A stretch of DNA of 27,233 bases from JBKEHD01 sp046710445 (GTDB lineage: Bacteria; Pseudomonadota; Alphaproteobacteria; Rickettsiales; Midichloriaceae). How positions within the stretch are numbered: position 1 is the first letter of the stretch; each line of letters opens with the position of its first letter. The position numbers and the translations under genes were made by a program. Below the pieces are notes generated by a model. The model did not search any database. It worked only from the letters and a program-made list of their open reading frames with translations, and had not been told where the DNA came from. The DNA is taken from the NCBI GenBank assembly GCA_046710445.1, contig JBKEHD010000016.1, forward strand, positions 1 to 27,233, given 5' to 3'. Shown piece after piece: positions 15,657 to 23,901 of the stretch.

Positions 15657-16340
15657 TTAAATTATTTCGGTAGATGGGGCTGAAGTGATAAAATCACCAA
15701 TCCTTATTTGTGTAGTTCCAAATTTTATAGCGGTTTCAAAATCATTGCTCATACCCATACTAATATTTTTTATTCCAAAATCTCTTGCAATCTTTTTCAT
15801 AAACCCAAAATAAAAAAATGTATCATCATTTTTAGGTGGTATGCACATTATACCATCAATAATTATATCTTTTTTTCTTATGTTATTATAAATTTTTTCA
15901 AATTCTTCTGGTAAAATGCCATTTTTTTGATCTTCTGAACCTATATTGATCTGAAGAAATATTTTTAAATTCTTTTTTTGATTCAAAGCTTCTTCATGTA
16001 AATTGCAGGCCAATTCTTCAGAGTCTATTGTTTCAATAACATTAAATAGCTGAACTGCCTTTTTGACCTTGTTTTTTTGTAATTTTCCAATGAAATGAAG
16101 GTTTAATTCATTACCATCTTTGGAAAGAGTCTCCTCCCATTTTTCATAAGCGTCTTGTACTTTGTTTTCTCCAAAAAGCTTATGTGTAGTATTTGAGATT
16201 ATAAACTCGATTTGTTGTTTGTTAAGATTTTTAGAGGCAATTAGGAGATCGACCGCATTTTTTATGCTGTACTTTTTTTCATACTCTAAAACTTTTTGAA
16301 CTAGAATATCGTAATTGCTTTTTAAAAGATCAAAATTCAT
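15657..16340 (-). CDS. yggS: YggS family pyridoxal-phosphate homeostasis protein
   Basis: This PLP-binding protein has the alanine-racemase-like TIM-barrel fold without known enzyme activity. Homologues buffer PLP and affect amino-acid balance. The 227-residue length is typical. PLP would be bound by Lys37 in LLIASKNLN. Further motifs are KLFGENKVQDAYEKWE, LHFIGKLQKNKVKKAV, IETIDSEELA, INIGSEDQKNGI and the phosphate-binding GMSNDFETAIKFGTTQIRIG. The very C-terminus (ITSAPSTEII) differs from the more usual IFGxR ending. It follows hslU by 7 bp and precedes mfd by 12 bp. Confidence 0.93.
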   Translation of the reverse strand: MNFDLLKSNYDILVQKVLEYEKKYSIKNAVDLLIASKNLNKQQIEFIISNTTHKLFGENKVQDAYEKWEETLSKDGNELNLHFIGKLQKNKVKKAVQLFNVIETIDSEELACNLHEEALNQKKNLKIFLQINIGSEDQKNGILPEEFEKIYNNIRKKDIIIDGIMCIPPKNDDTFFYFGFMKKIARDFGIKNISMGMSNDFETAIKFGTTQIRIGDFITSAPSTEII

Positions 16341-16347
16341 TCTATTT

Positions 16348-17673
16348 TTATAGGATAAATTTTGATAAATCTTCGTTGAGATTCAAAGATTTGAGAGATT
16401 TTTCTACATATTTAGCATCTATACTTATTGTTTTTCCAGCTTCTTCAATTGCATTAAAACTTATGTTTTCTAATACTTTTTCGCATAAAGTATAAAGTCT
16501 TCTTGCTCCAATATTTTCTACTTCGTCATTAAAGTATGCAGCATGTTCCGCTATTGCTTTTAACCCTGAAGTGGTGAATTTTAATGTAACATTTTCAGTT
16601 TTAAATAATTCTTTATATTGTTTTGGCAAAGAATTTTCTGGTTCTGCTAAAATTTTATATAAGTCTGTTTTGCTTAAAGCATCTAGCTGAACTCTTATGG
16701 GTAATCGTCCTTGTAATTCAGGCAGTAAATCTGATGGTCTAGAGAGGTGGAATGCGCCAGAAGCAATAAATAGTATATGATCGGTTTTTAAAGTGCCATA
16801 CTTTGTATTAACCACTGTACCTTCAATTAGAGGTAATAAATCTCTTTGAACACCCTCTCTGTTTGCTTCATTTCTTTGTTTTGTATTGCCACTAGATATT
16901 TTATCAATTTCATCTAAAAAAACTATACCCTCTTCTTCAACAATTTTAATAGCTTGGGCTACCATATCTTCTTCATCTACTAAATTATCTTTCTCTTCCT
17001 TGCTTAGTTGATTTATAGCATCAGCAACTTTTAATGTTACTAATTTTGATTTTTTTCCTCCTAAGTTTTTGTTTAGGATGTCCCCTATATTTAACATGCC
17101 TATTTGATTCCCAGGTGGCATGCCGGGAATGTCAAATGTAGGTATTGTATTTTGTTTTTCTTTAGGTTCCGATATAGAGATCTCTACTTCTTTTTCATTT
17201 AATATACCAGATTCCAATTTATCCCAGTAATTTTTTTTCGTCTCATCACTAGCACTTTTTCCAACTAAGCACTCAACCACTTTTGCTTTAGCCCTATGTA
17301 AGGCGTCTTTATCTACCTTTTTGTAGGAGTCCTCTCTTATCATTTTTAAAGCAATATCTAATAAATCTCTGATAATAGATTCAACATCACGACCAACATA
17401 CCCAATTTCTGTGAATTTTGTTGCTTCAATTTTGATGAAAGGTGATTTAGACATCTTAGCTAGTCTTCTGGCAATTTCTGTTTTTCCAATGCCTGTTGGA
17501 CCTACCATTAATATATTATGCGGTATTATCTCTTCTTTTAATTCTTCTGATTTTATATTTTTCCTTCTCCATCGGTTTCTTAATGCAATAGCTACTGCTT
17601 TTTTTGCTTTTTCTTGTCCTATTACAAACCTATTGAGTTCATTGACTATCTGTTTAGGGGTAAAATTAATCAT
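16348..17673 (-). CDS. hslU: ATP-dependent protease ATPase subunit HslU
   Basis: HslU (ClpY) is the AAA+ unfoldase ring that feeds proteins to the HslV peptidase in the cytoplasm. The protein has 441 residues, the usual length. It starts FTPKQIVNELNRFVIGQEKAK and has the Walker A motif GPTGIGKT (58-65). VGRDVESIIRDL leads into the intermediate (I) domain, which contains a Gly/Pro/Met-rich stretch around IPGMPPGNQIGML. Walker B follows in GIVFLDEIDKI. LLPELQGRLPIRVQL, NIGARRL and the C-terminal tail LSKFIL that activates HslV complete it. The gene lies 12 bp after infC. hslV, usually directly upstream of hslU, is not here, so HslV must be encoded elsewhere for this protein to work. Confidence 0.96.
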   Translation of the reverse strand: MINFTPKQIVNELNRFVIGQEKAKKAVAIALRNRWRRKNIKSEELKEEIIPHNILMVGPTGIGKTEIARRLAKMSKSPFIKIEATKFTEIGYVGRDVESIIRDLLDIALKMIREDSYKKVDKDALHRAKAKVVECLVGKSASDETKKNYWDKLESGILNEKEVEISISEPKEKQNTIPTFDIPGMPPGNQIGMLNIGDILNKNLGGKKSKLVTLKVADAINQLSKEEKDNLVDEEDMVAQAIKIVEEEGIVFLDEIDKISSGNTKQRNEANREGVQRDLLPLIEGTVVNTKYGTLKTDHILFIASGAFHLSRPSDLLPELQGRLPIRVQLDALSKTDLYKILAEPENSLPKQYKELFKTENVTLKFTTSGLKAIAEHAAYFNDEVENIGARRLYTLCEKVLENISFNAIEEAGKTISIDAKYVEKSLKSLNLNEDLSKFIL

Positions 17674-17685
17674 AAAAATGCTGAA

Positions 17686-18201
17686 TTACTTGGGTGCTAT
17701 TATAATATAAACTCTTTTTCCCTCTTTTTTAAGGTCGCTTTCCAATTTGGAAAAGGGTAATGCTTCATTTTTAAATTTTTCGAGTAGATCTCTTCCTATA
17801 TTTTCATGCATAATCTCACGTCCCCTAAAGAACAGAGTAATTTTTGCTTTGTTACCATCAGAAATAAATCTTTTTGCATTATTGAGTTTTACATTAAAAT
17901 CTCCTATGGCGATATTAGGCCTCATCTTAATTTCTTTTATTTCTACTGTCTTTTGCTTCTTTTTTGCTTCTTGTGCTTTTTTTAATATATTATATTTATA
18001 TTTTCCAAAATCCAAAAGCTTGCAGACGGGAGGTGAGGCTTTTGCAGAAATCTCAACTAAATCCACCTCTTGTTCTCTTGCTAAAGACATCCCTTGCTCT
18101 ATTGTTGTTATTCCAACGAGAGAGCCATCTGAATTTAAAAGACGTATTTTAGGAGCCTTAATTGCACTATTTATTCTAGTGTTTAACCCTTTCTTTGTTA
18201 T
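17686..18201 (-). CDS. infC: Translation initiation factor IF-3, starting at an AUA codon
   Basis: IF-3 binds the 30S subunit and checks the start codon-anticodon pairing. The first in-frame AUG (18090) would give 134 residues and cut off the N-terminal domain. The frame upstream of it encodes a perfect IF-3 N-domain: TRINSAIKAPKIRLLNSDG, then GITTIEQGMSLAREQEVDLVEI. This leads back to an ATA at 18201, giving 171 residues. AAGGAG (18213-18208) lies exactly 6 nt before it. No in-frame ATG, GTG or TTG exists between the ATA and the domain. C-terminal motifs (SPPVCKLLDFGKYKY, KEIKMRPNI, FFRGREIMH) are normal. The ATA overlaps the thrS stop (ATAA). Non-AUG starts for infC allow autoregulation in E. 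coli (AUU), so this reading is well grounded. Confidence 0.93.
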   Translation of the reverse strand: MTKKGLNTRINSAIKAPKIRLLNSDGSLVGITTIEQGMSLAREQEVDLVEISAKASPPVCKLLDFGKYKYNILKKAQEAKKKQKTVEIKEIKMRPNIAIGDFNVKLNNAKRFISDGNKAKITLFFRGREIMHENIGRDLLEKFKNEALPFSKLESDLKKEGKRVYIIIAPK

Positions 18202-18213
18202 AGCGCACTCCTT
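18198..18213 (-). promoter_or_regulatory. infC translation start site: Shine-Dalgarno plus AUA start overlapping the thrS stop
   Basis: AAGGAG at 18213-18208, a 6-nt spacer, then ATA at 18201-18199. The thrS stop TAA occupies 18200-18198, so the two genes share bases and are probably translationally coupled. A strong ribosome site in front of a rare start codon is the arrangement expected if IF-3 represses its own translation. Confidence 0.8.
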
Positions 18214-20117
18214 TTTTTATTTATACAATCTAATAACTTATCAATAAAATCATTAAACTCAAGTGTTTCTTGTTGTTTATTACCTAATATCCTTATAGAT
18301 ACTAATTTTTTCTCTTTTTCTTTGTCTCCTAAAACCACTATTAATGGTATTTTTTCTAAAGAGTACTTTCTTATTTTATACGATATTTGTTCATTTTCCA
18401 AGTCTATTATTGCTCTAATGCCTGATTTTTTTAAATTATTAACAATATCAAGGGCATAATCATCAACACTATCCTTAATTGTTGCTACAACTACTTGGGT
18501 AGGTGCTAGCCATAATGGTAAATTTCCTGAATAATGTTCTATTAATATTCCTAAGAAGCGTTCTATTGATCCAAATAATGCTCTATGTAACATGACTGGT
18601 ATATGTTTTGAGCCATCTTTCTCTATAAAAGTGGCGCCTAGTCTCTTAGGCAAATTAAAATCTACTTGCAAAGTACCTAATTGCCAATCTCGTCCTATAG
18701 CATCCCTTAATACAAATTCTAATTTCGGACCATAAAAAGCACCTTCTCCTTTGTTTATGCTATATTTTAATTTTTGTTTATTTAAAGCAAATAAAAGTGC
18801 TTTCTCTGCCATATCCCATACGTCATCTGCTCCGATTCTTTTTTCAGGTCTATCAGAAAATTTTACTCTAACGTCATCGAAGCCAAAGTCTTTGTATATA
18901 GCTATAATCAATTCGCATACATCTATGCATTCTTGCGTTAATTGTTCAGATGTACAAAATATATGAGCATCATCTTGTGTAAAGCCTCTGGCTCTCATCA
19001 ATCCATGCAAAGCTCCTGATGGTTCATATCTGAATACTTTACCAAATTCAGCTAGGCGAATTGGCAGATCTTTATAACTTTTTATCCCTTGATTATAAAT
19101 CTGAACCCCACCAGGGCAATTCATAGGCCTTACTGCGTATAATTTATCTTCATCAATTGTTTTGGCTGTAAACATGTTTTCCATGAATTTTTCCCAATGA
19201 CCAGAAGCTTCCCATAATTTTTGGTTCATGATTTCTGGTGTATTTACTTCTAAATAACCATTTTCTTCTTGTTTTTCTCTAATATAATTAACCAGTCGTT
19301 GAAATAAATTCCAACCCTTTGGATGCCAAAAAACGCAACCTTGTGCTTCTTCTTGAAAGTGAAATAATTCTGATTGTTTGCCAATTTTTCTATGATCTCG
19401 TTTTTTAGCTTCTTCAAGCATATTAAGATAGGTTTTTAACTGCTTTTTATCATGCCAAGCTGTGCCATAAATTCTCTGTAACATTTTATTTTTGCTGTCA
19501 CCCCTCCAATAGGCTCCAGAAACTTTTAGTAATTTAAATGCTTTTACATAGCTTGTTTTTGGTCCATGCGGCCCTCTGCATAAATCAGCAAAATCACCTT
19601 GCTTATAAATTGAAATATCTTGGTTTGGTGCTAAATCCTTTATTATCTCAACTTTATATTTTTCTCCTATACCATCAAAATATTCTATAGCTGAATTTTT
19701 GCTTATAACCTCTCTTGTTATAGGTAAGTCCTGATCTATTATCTCTTGCATTTTTTCTTCAATTTTTTGCAAGATTTCCTCGTTTAATGGTTCTATATCA
19801 GCAAAGTCATAATAAAATCCATTTTCTATAGTAGGGCCAATGGTGACTTGTGCATGTGGATATAATTTTTTTACGGCTTGAGCTAAGATATGAGCTGCAT
19901 CATGTCTGATAATCTCAGTACCATCAGTACTAGAGGATAAAATAAACTCTACTTCTGAATCTTGGTCTATTGTAGTAGATAGATCTTGAACAACACCGTT
20001 AATCTTAATGGCTATACATTGTTTATGTAAGCTTTTATCAAGTTCACTCAATAAATCAAAACCTATTATAGATTTTGCATCATGATTGATTGTTTTTTTA
20101 TTTAGCTTGATCTTCAT
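18198..20117 (-). CDS. thrS: Threonyl-tRNA synthetase
   Basis: This class II aminoacyl-tRNA synthetase charges tRNA-Thr. At 639 residues it is full length. Domains in order are an N-terminal TGS domain (1 to about 60), the editing domain beginning RHDAAHILAQAVKKLYPHAQV with GPTIENGFYYD, the catalytic core, and an anticodon-binding domain at the end (APTQVVVATI, then IPLIVVLGDKEKEKKLVSIR). Core motifs include MNCPGGVQIYNQG with a zinc-ligand cysteine, FRYEPSGALHGLMRARGFTQDDAH (motif 2) and PVMLHRALFGSIERF (motif 3). The order thrS-infC is also found in E. coli. It starts at ATG 20117, divergent from the symporter gene at 20176 with a 58-bp spacer. Confidence 0.98.
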   Translation of the reverse strand: MKIKLNKKTINHDAKSIIGFDLLSELDKSLHKQCIAIKINGVVQDLSTTIDQDSEVEFILSSSTDGTEIIRHDAAHILAQAVKKLYPHAQVTIGPTIENGFYYDFADIEPLNEEILQKIEEKMQEIIDQDLPITREVISKNSAIEYFDGIGEKYKVEIIKDLAPNQDISIYKQGDFADLCRGPHGPKTSYVKAFKLLKVSGAYWRGDSKNKMLQRIYGTAWHDKKQLKTYLNMLEEAKKRDHRKIGKQSELFHFQEEAQGCVFWHPKGWNLFQRLVNYIREKQEENGYLEVNTPEIMNQKLWEASGHWEKFMENMFTAKTIDEDKLYAVRPMNCPGGVQIYNQGIKSYKDLPIRLAEFGKVFRYEPSGALHGLMRARGFTQDDAHIFCTSEQLTQECIDVCELIIAIYKDFGFDDVRVKFSDRPEKRIGADDVWDMAEKALLFALNKQKLKYSINKGEGAFYGPKLEFVLRDAIGRDWQLGTLQVDFNLPKRLGATFIEKDGSKHIPVMLHRALFGSIERFLGILIEHYSGNLPLWLAPTQVVVATIKDSVDDYALDIVNNLKKSGIRAIIDLENEQISYKIRKYSLEKIPLIVVLGDKEKEKKLVSIRILGNKQQETLEFNDFIDKLLDCINKKRSAL

Positions 20118-20175
20118 GGCTTTTCAAATAATATTAAATTTATGAAATATGAGTAGCAATTATTAATGACACTAT

Positions 20176-21342
20176 ATGAAAAAATATAAATTACCTCTAG
20201 TATTATTTTTACTTTTATTATTTGTGTACTTCTTTGGATCTATTATTTCATATGAAGTGAAGTCGTTTTTCTTTGCTACGAGTGTAACTTTAAAGAAAAT
20301 TTTACTCTTTGTACTTCCTTTTATCATTTTTTCATTTATATCGAGTAGTTTGCTTAGATTAGAGGGTAATGTAATAAAATTTGTTGTTTTGCTTTTTCTT
20401 TGTGTATTCATATCCAATAGTATCGCTATATATTTAGGATATTTTACGGGAAATTTCTTTCTAGATTTTTTGATTACCGATACATCTTCCGCAAAACATA
20501 TTGAAGCCCTGCATCCTATGTGGGATTTACCAATACCTATACTGATATCAAATGAGTATGCTTTGGTGTTTGGGTTTATTTTGGGGATAGTGTTTTCGAT
20601 AAAACGTAATTCAAAGGTTGATAATATAGCAAATAAATTAAGTGATTTTTCTACAATTTTTTTGAAGAAAATTTTTATTCCTATTTTGCCTTTGTTTGTT
20701 TTAGGATTTATTATGAAATTGCAGCAAGAAGATGTGTTGGAATATGCTATAACTTCTTATGGAAAAGTGTTGCTGGTCATTGTATTCACCCAAATTTCTT
20801 ATATACTTTTTTTGTATTACGTAGCTGCAAAATTTTCTTTCAGAAAGTTTTTGAATTATCTAAAGACAGTTATGCCAGCCACTATTACAGGATTTAGTAC
20901 GATATCTAGTGCTGCTTCGATGAGTGTTTTGCTTCTTTCTATGGAAAAAATATTTAAAAATAAGTCAGATGATTATAAGATTATTGTACCATCAGTTATC
21001 AACATACATACACTTGGTAGTGCTATAGGGGTTACAATATTATTATTAGCGACAATAAAAACTTTTAATATGCCAATGCCTAGTTTTTATAGTTTTGCAA
21101 TTTTTGCTTTTTTTTATGCTGCTTCAAAATTTGCGGTTGCCGCTGTACCTGGCGGAGTTCTTATTATTGTCACACCATTACTTGAAAAGTATTTGGCGTT
21201 TTCTCCGGAAATGATAGGGGTAATAACCGTCGTATATTTGCTATTTGATCCGTTTGGTACCGCAACAAATGTGACGGCAAATGGAGGTTTTACCATTATT
21301 TTTTCAAGGATATTCAGAGTATTCAACAAAAATAAAAAATAA
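20176..21342 (+). CDS. Divergent dicarboxylate/amino acid:cation symporter (DAACS family)
   Basis: This is an inner-membrane secondary transporter of 388 residues with many hydrophobic helices. Although divergent, it keeps the DAACS landmarks. The serine-rich hairpin-1 motif appears as GFSTISSAASMSV, and IHTLGSAIG stands in place of the helix-7 NMDGT motif. Hairpin 2 is AAVPGGVLIIVTPLL, and helix 8 appears as DPFGTATNVTANG instead of the usual DRxRTxxNVxGD. The loss of the arginine normally found in helix 8 suggests a different substrate from the glutamate/C4-dicarboxylate carriers. It is a paralog of the more typical symporter at 21643, with tRNA-Tyr between them. The substrate cannot be predicted. 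Confidence 0.82.
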   Translation: MKKYKLPLVLFLLLLFVYFFGSIISYEVKSFFFATSVTLKKILLFVLPFIIFSFISSSLLRLEGNVIKFVVLLFLCVFISNSIAIYLGYFTGNFFLDFLITDTSSAKHIEALHPMWDLPIPILISNEYALVFGFILGIVFSIKRNSKVDNIANKLSDFSTIFLKKIFIPILPLFVLGFIMKLQQEDVLEYAITSYGKVLLVIVFTQISYILFLYYVAAKFSFRKFLNYLKTVMPATITGFSTISSAASMSVLLLSMEKIFKNKSDDYKIIVPSVINIHTLGSAIGVTILLLATIKTFNMPMPSFYSFAIFAFFYAASKFAVAAVPGGVLIIVTPLLEKYLAFSPEMIGVITVVYLLFDPFGTATNVTANGGFTIIFSRIFRVFNKNKK

Positions 21343-21412
21343 TATGATATTTTTTTATTATTAATCTTGTAATTTTTGATAAATTATGTTTGAATCGCGA
21401 TGATCTTTCTAT

Positions 21413-21498
21413 GGAGGGATGGCCGAGTGGACAAAGGCAGCAGACTGTAAATCTGCCCGCGTTAGCGTACGCAGGTTCGAATCCTGCTCCCTCCACCA
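21413..21498 (+). tRNA. tRNA-Tyr (anticodon GTA)
   Basis: The acceptor stem GGAGGGA (21413-21419) pairs with TCCCTCC (21488-21494), followed by discriminator A and an encoded CCA. The anticodon stem-loop GCAGA-CTGTAAA-TCTGC carries anticodon GTA. The long variable arm expected of a class II tRNA-Tyr is present (CCGCGTTAGCGTACG region). The T arm is GCAGG-TTCGAAT-CCTGC. All four stems are intact, and the length is 86 nt. Confidence 0.97.
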
Positions 21499-21642
21499 TC
21501 AAGTTAAAATAAATGGTGCATATTTGTTATTTGTATAATGGTATAAATGTGTAATTAGGAAAAATTCCGTGCAAAAAACATGCTTTTGTGATACAATGTG
21601 CGAAAACAAGTTATTTTATAACCTTCAAAACTAGTAAATATT

Positions 21643-22851
21643 ATGAAGCTAAAACTTTGGCAAAAGGTTATTATAGGAATGATATTGGGTATATTATTTG
21701 GAACATTTTTCAAAGAATATGCTGCTTATCTTGAGCCTGTTGGTACCATTTTCATGAACATGATAAAAATGGTAGTGGTTCCACTTATACTTTTTTCTGT
21801 GTTAAATGGTGTAACAAATATTAGCGATGCAGGTACTTTTGGTAGATTAGGTTCTAGAGCATTTATGTTATATGTATTTACTACCATGTTTGCGGTAACA
21901 ATTGGAATTATATTTGCTAATATTTTTTCTCCAGGAGAGGGGTTAAATATTGCTTTGGATACTACAGCAATAATTCCGCAAAAAACTTCTTTGCAAGAAT
22001 TGCTGATTGATATTATTCCTTCAAATCCATTTAAAGCTATGACAGAGGGTAGGACTTTGCAAATAGTAGTGTTTTCATTCTTTACAGGATTTGCATTGAT
22101 TTTGATTGGTGACAAGGGACGAGAAGTAAAAAATCTTATATCATCATGTACGCATTTAGTGTTTAAGATGATTCAATTGGTGATTCAATTAACTCCATAT
22201 GGTGTATTTGCTATCATGTCATGGGTTGTGGCTCAGTATGGTATTGATGTTATGTTTCATTTAGGAAAATTCATATTGGTGGTATTGGGAGCTCTATTGG
22301 TGCAATATCTTCTTTTTGGAGTTATGTTATTAATATTTGCTAGAATTAATCCGCTTCCTTTTTATAGAAAAATGATTACTACTCAAGCTCTTGCTCTTGC
22401 AACATCAAGCAGCAAGGCGACTTTGGTAACAGCCATTGATGAAATTAGAAATAAAGTTGGTGTATCTAGAGAGTCTGCATCATTTATATTGCCATTAGGA
22501 GCTGCTATAAATATGGATGCTACAGCAATATATTTAGGGATATGTTCAGTTTTTTTTGCACAAATTTTTGGCATAGAACTTACATTTCATAACTATATTG
22601 TTTTGATATTAACTTCAACAATTGGATCAATAGGGGCTGCTGGATTTCCAGGAGGTTCTATGGTAATGATGGGTATGGTACTGTCTTCGGTTGGGTTGCC
22701 ATTAGAGGGTATAGGTCTGATTTTAGGTGTTGATAGATTGCTAGAAATGATTAGAACTATGATCAATATCACTGGGGATTGTACTGTGACTGTTATAGTT
22801 GATAAAATGGAAGGCACATTCAACGAGAAAATCTATTATTCTAAAAAATAA
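21643..22851 (+). CDS. Dicarboxylate/amino acid:cation symporter (GltP/DctA-like)
   Basis: This inner-membrane carrier couples uptake of glutamate/aspartate or C4-dicarboxylates to protons or sodium. The 402 residues show the full DAACS pattern: MIKMVVVPLILFSVLNGV near the N-terminus, the hairpin-1 motif TSSSKATLVTAI, GAAINMDATAIYLG (helix 7, related to the NMDGT motif), hairpin-2 AAGFPGGSMVMMG, and GVDRLLEMIRTMINITGDCTVTVIV (helix 8, with both Arg and the NxxGD motif). For an intracellular bacterium it would import host amino acids or dicarboxylates as carbon and energy. The exact substrate cannot be read from the sequence. The next gene, ribD, starts at the base after its stop codon, so the two are co-transcribed. 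No good Shine-Dalgarno is visible. Confidence 0.93.
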   Translation: MKLKLWQKVIIGMILGILFGTFFKEYAAYLEPVGTIFMNMIKMVVVPLILFSVLNGVTNISDAGTFGRLGSRAFMLYVFTTMFAVTIGIIFANIFSPGEGLNIALDTTAIIPQKTSLQELLIDIIPSNPFKAMTEGRTLQIVVFSFFTGFALILIGDKGREVKNLISSCTHLVFKMIQLVIQLTPYGVFAIMSWVVAQYGIDVMFHLGKFILVVLGALLVQYLLFGVMLLIFARINPLPFYRKMITTQALALATSSSKATLVTAIDEIRNKVGVSRESASFILPLGAAINMDATAIYLGICSVFFAQIFGIELTFHNYIVLILTSTIGSIGAAGFPGGSMVMMGMVLSSVGLPLEGIGLILGVDRLLEMIRTMINITGDCTVTVIVDKMEGTFNEKIYYSKK

Positions 22852-23901
22852 ATGGAATATCTAATTGATAGATATTATATGCAAAAAGCTGTAAATGCAG
22901 CAAATGATGCATTAGGATCCACTTACCCAAATCCTGCTGTCGGATGTGTGTTAGTTTTGCAAGAAAAAATCATAAACATATCGGCTACCCAGAAAGGTGG
23001 CAGACCTCATGCAGAAGAATTAGCCATATCAAATACAAAGGGAAATTTAGATGATGTCACTCTTTATGTCACCCTTGAACCTTGTTGTATAACAGGAAAA
23101 AAGAAAATTTCTTGTGTAGAAAGAATTATTAAAGCGGGAATAAAGGAGGTTGTGATCGGTGTGAAAGATCCAAATCCTCTGATTAATGGTAATAGTATAG
23201 AATTATTAAGAAATAGCGGTATAGAAGTAAGATTAGAAATATTAAAAAACAAATGTGAAGAGCTTATAAAAGGTTTTAAAAAAAGAATCTTAGAGAATAA
23301 ACCATATGTTACTTTAAAATTAGCAACTAGTTTAGATGGAAAAATAGCGCTCCATAATAAAAAAAGCAAATGGATTACAAATGAAGAGCAAAGATCAATG
23401 GCTCACAAGCTAAGGGGGCAAAGTGATGCTATTTTAACAGGAATAGGAACTGTAGAAGCGGATGACCCATTACTAACTTGTAGAACAACCTCTATTTCAC
23501 ACACCCCAATACGTATTATTTTAGATAGTGATTTAAGAATATCTGAAAATTCTCAAATTTTGAAAACATCTAAGCAATTTAGGACAATAATTTTTACAAA
23601 TAAAGAGATATCTTCGCGTAATATTTCTAATATAGAAATAATAAAAGTTAACCGAGATAATGATGGTTTATGTTTAAATGAAGTGCTAGATAAAATAGCT
23701 GATATGGGTGTAAATACTGTATTAATAGAGGGTGGCAATACAATTAACACATCCTTTGTTAAACGTAATTTAGTAGATGAGATTGCTATATTCAAATCAA
23801 ACAAGATTATTGGTAATGATGGGATAAGTGTATTTGATGATCTTAATATAGAGAATTTAGATCATTGTCCAAAATTCAAGACGAAAATATATACTGAATG
23901 A
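22852..23901 (+). CDS. ribD: Bifunctional riboflavin biosynthesis deaminase/reductase RibD
   Basis: RibD carries out two successive steps of riboflavin synthesis: deamination of the pyrimidine intermediate, then reduction of its ribose. The 349-residue protein has an N-terminal zinc deaminase with PNPAVGCVLV, PHAEELA (His53, Glu55) and TLEPCCITG...SC (Cys78, Cys88); one extra residue sits between the two zinc cysteines compared with the usual spacing. The C-terminal reductase has KLATSLDGKIA, SDAILTGIGTVEADDPLLTCR and LIEGGNTINTSFV. It starts immediately after the symporter stop and overlaps prmC by 4 bp (ATGA). No FMN riboswitch is seen upstream. Confidence 0.95.
   Translation: MEYLIDRYYMQKAVNAANDALGSTYPNPAVGCVLVLQEKIINISATQKGGRPHAEELAISNTKGNLDDVTLYVTLEPCCITGKKKISCVERIIKAGIKEVVIGVKDPNPLINGNSIELLRNSGIEVRLEILKNKCEELIKGFKKRILENKPYVTLKLATSLDGKIALHNKKSKWITNEEQRSMAHKLRGQSDAILTGIGTVEADDPLLTCRTTSISHTPIRIILDSDLRISENSQILKTSKQFRTIIFTNKEISSRNISNIEIIKVNRDNDGLCLNEVLDKIADMGVNTVLIEGGNTINTSFVKRNLVDEIAIFKSNKIIGNDGISVFDDLNIENLDHCPKFKTKIYTE

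Noticed and set aside
13620..15660. yggS and mfd as one gene split by a stop codon
   Set aside because: They are in the same frame, but both are complete units of different families. Fusion is not expected, and the missing Mfd half is not YggS-like.
17686..18090. infC starting at AUG, 134 residues
   Set aside because: It would remove the conserved IF-3 N-terminal domain that is clearly encoded upstream in the same frame.
22700..22860. FMN riboswitch before ribD
   Set aside because: ribD starts at the base after the symporter stop, so there is no leader to hold one, and no RFN-like motif was seen.
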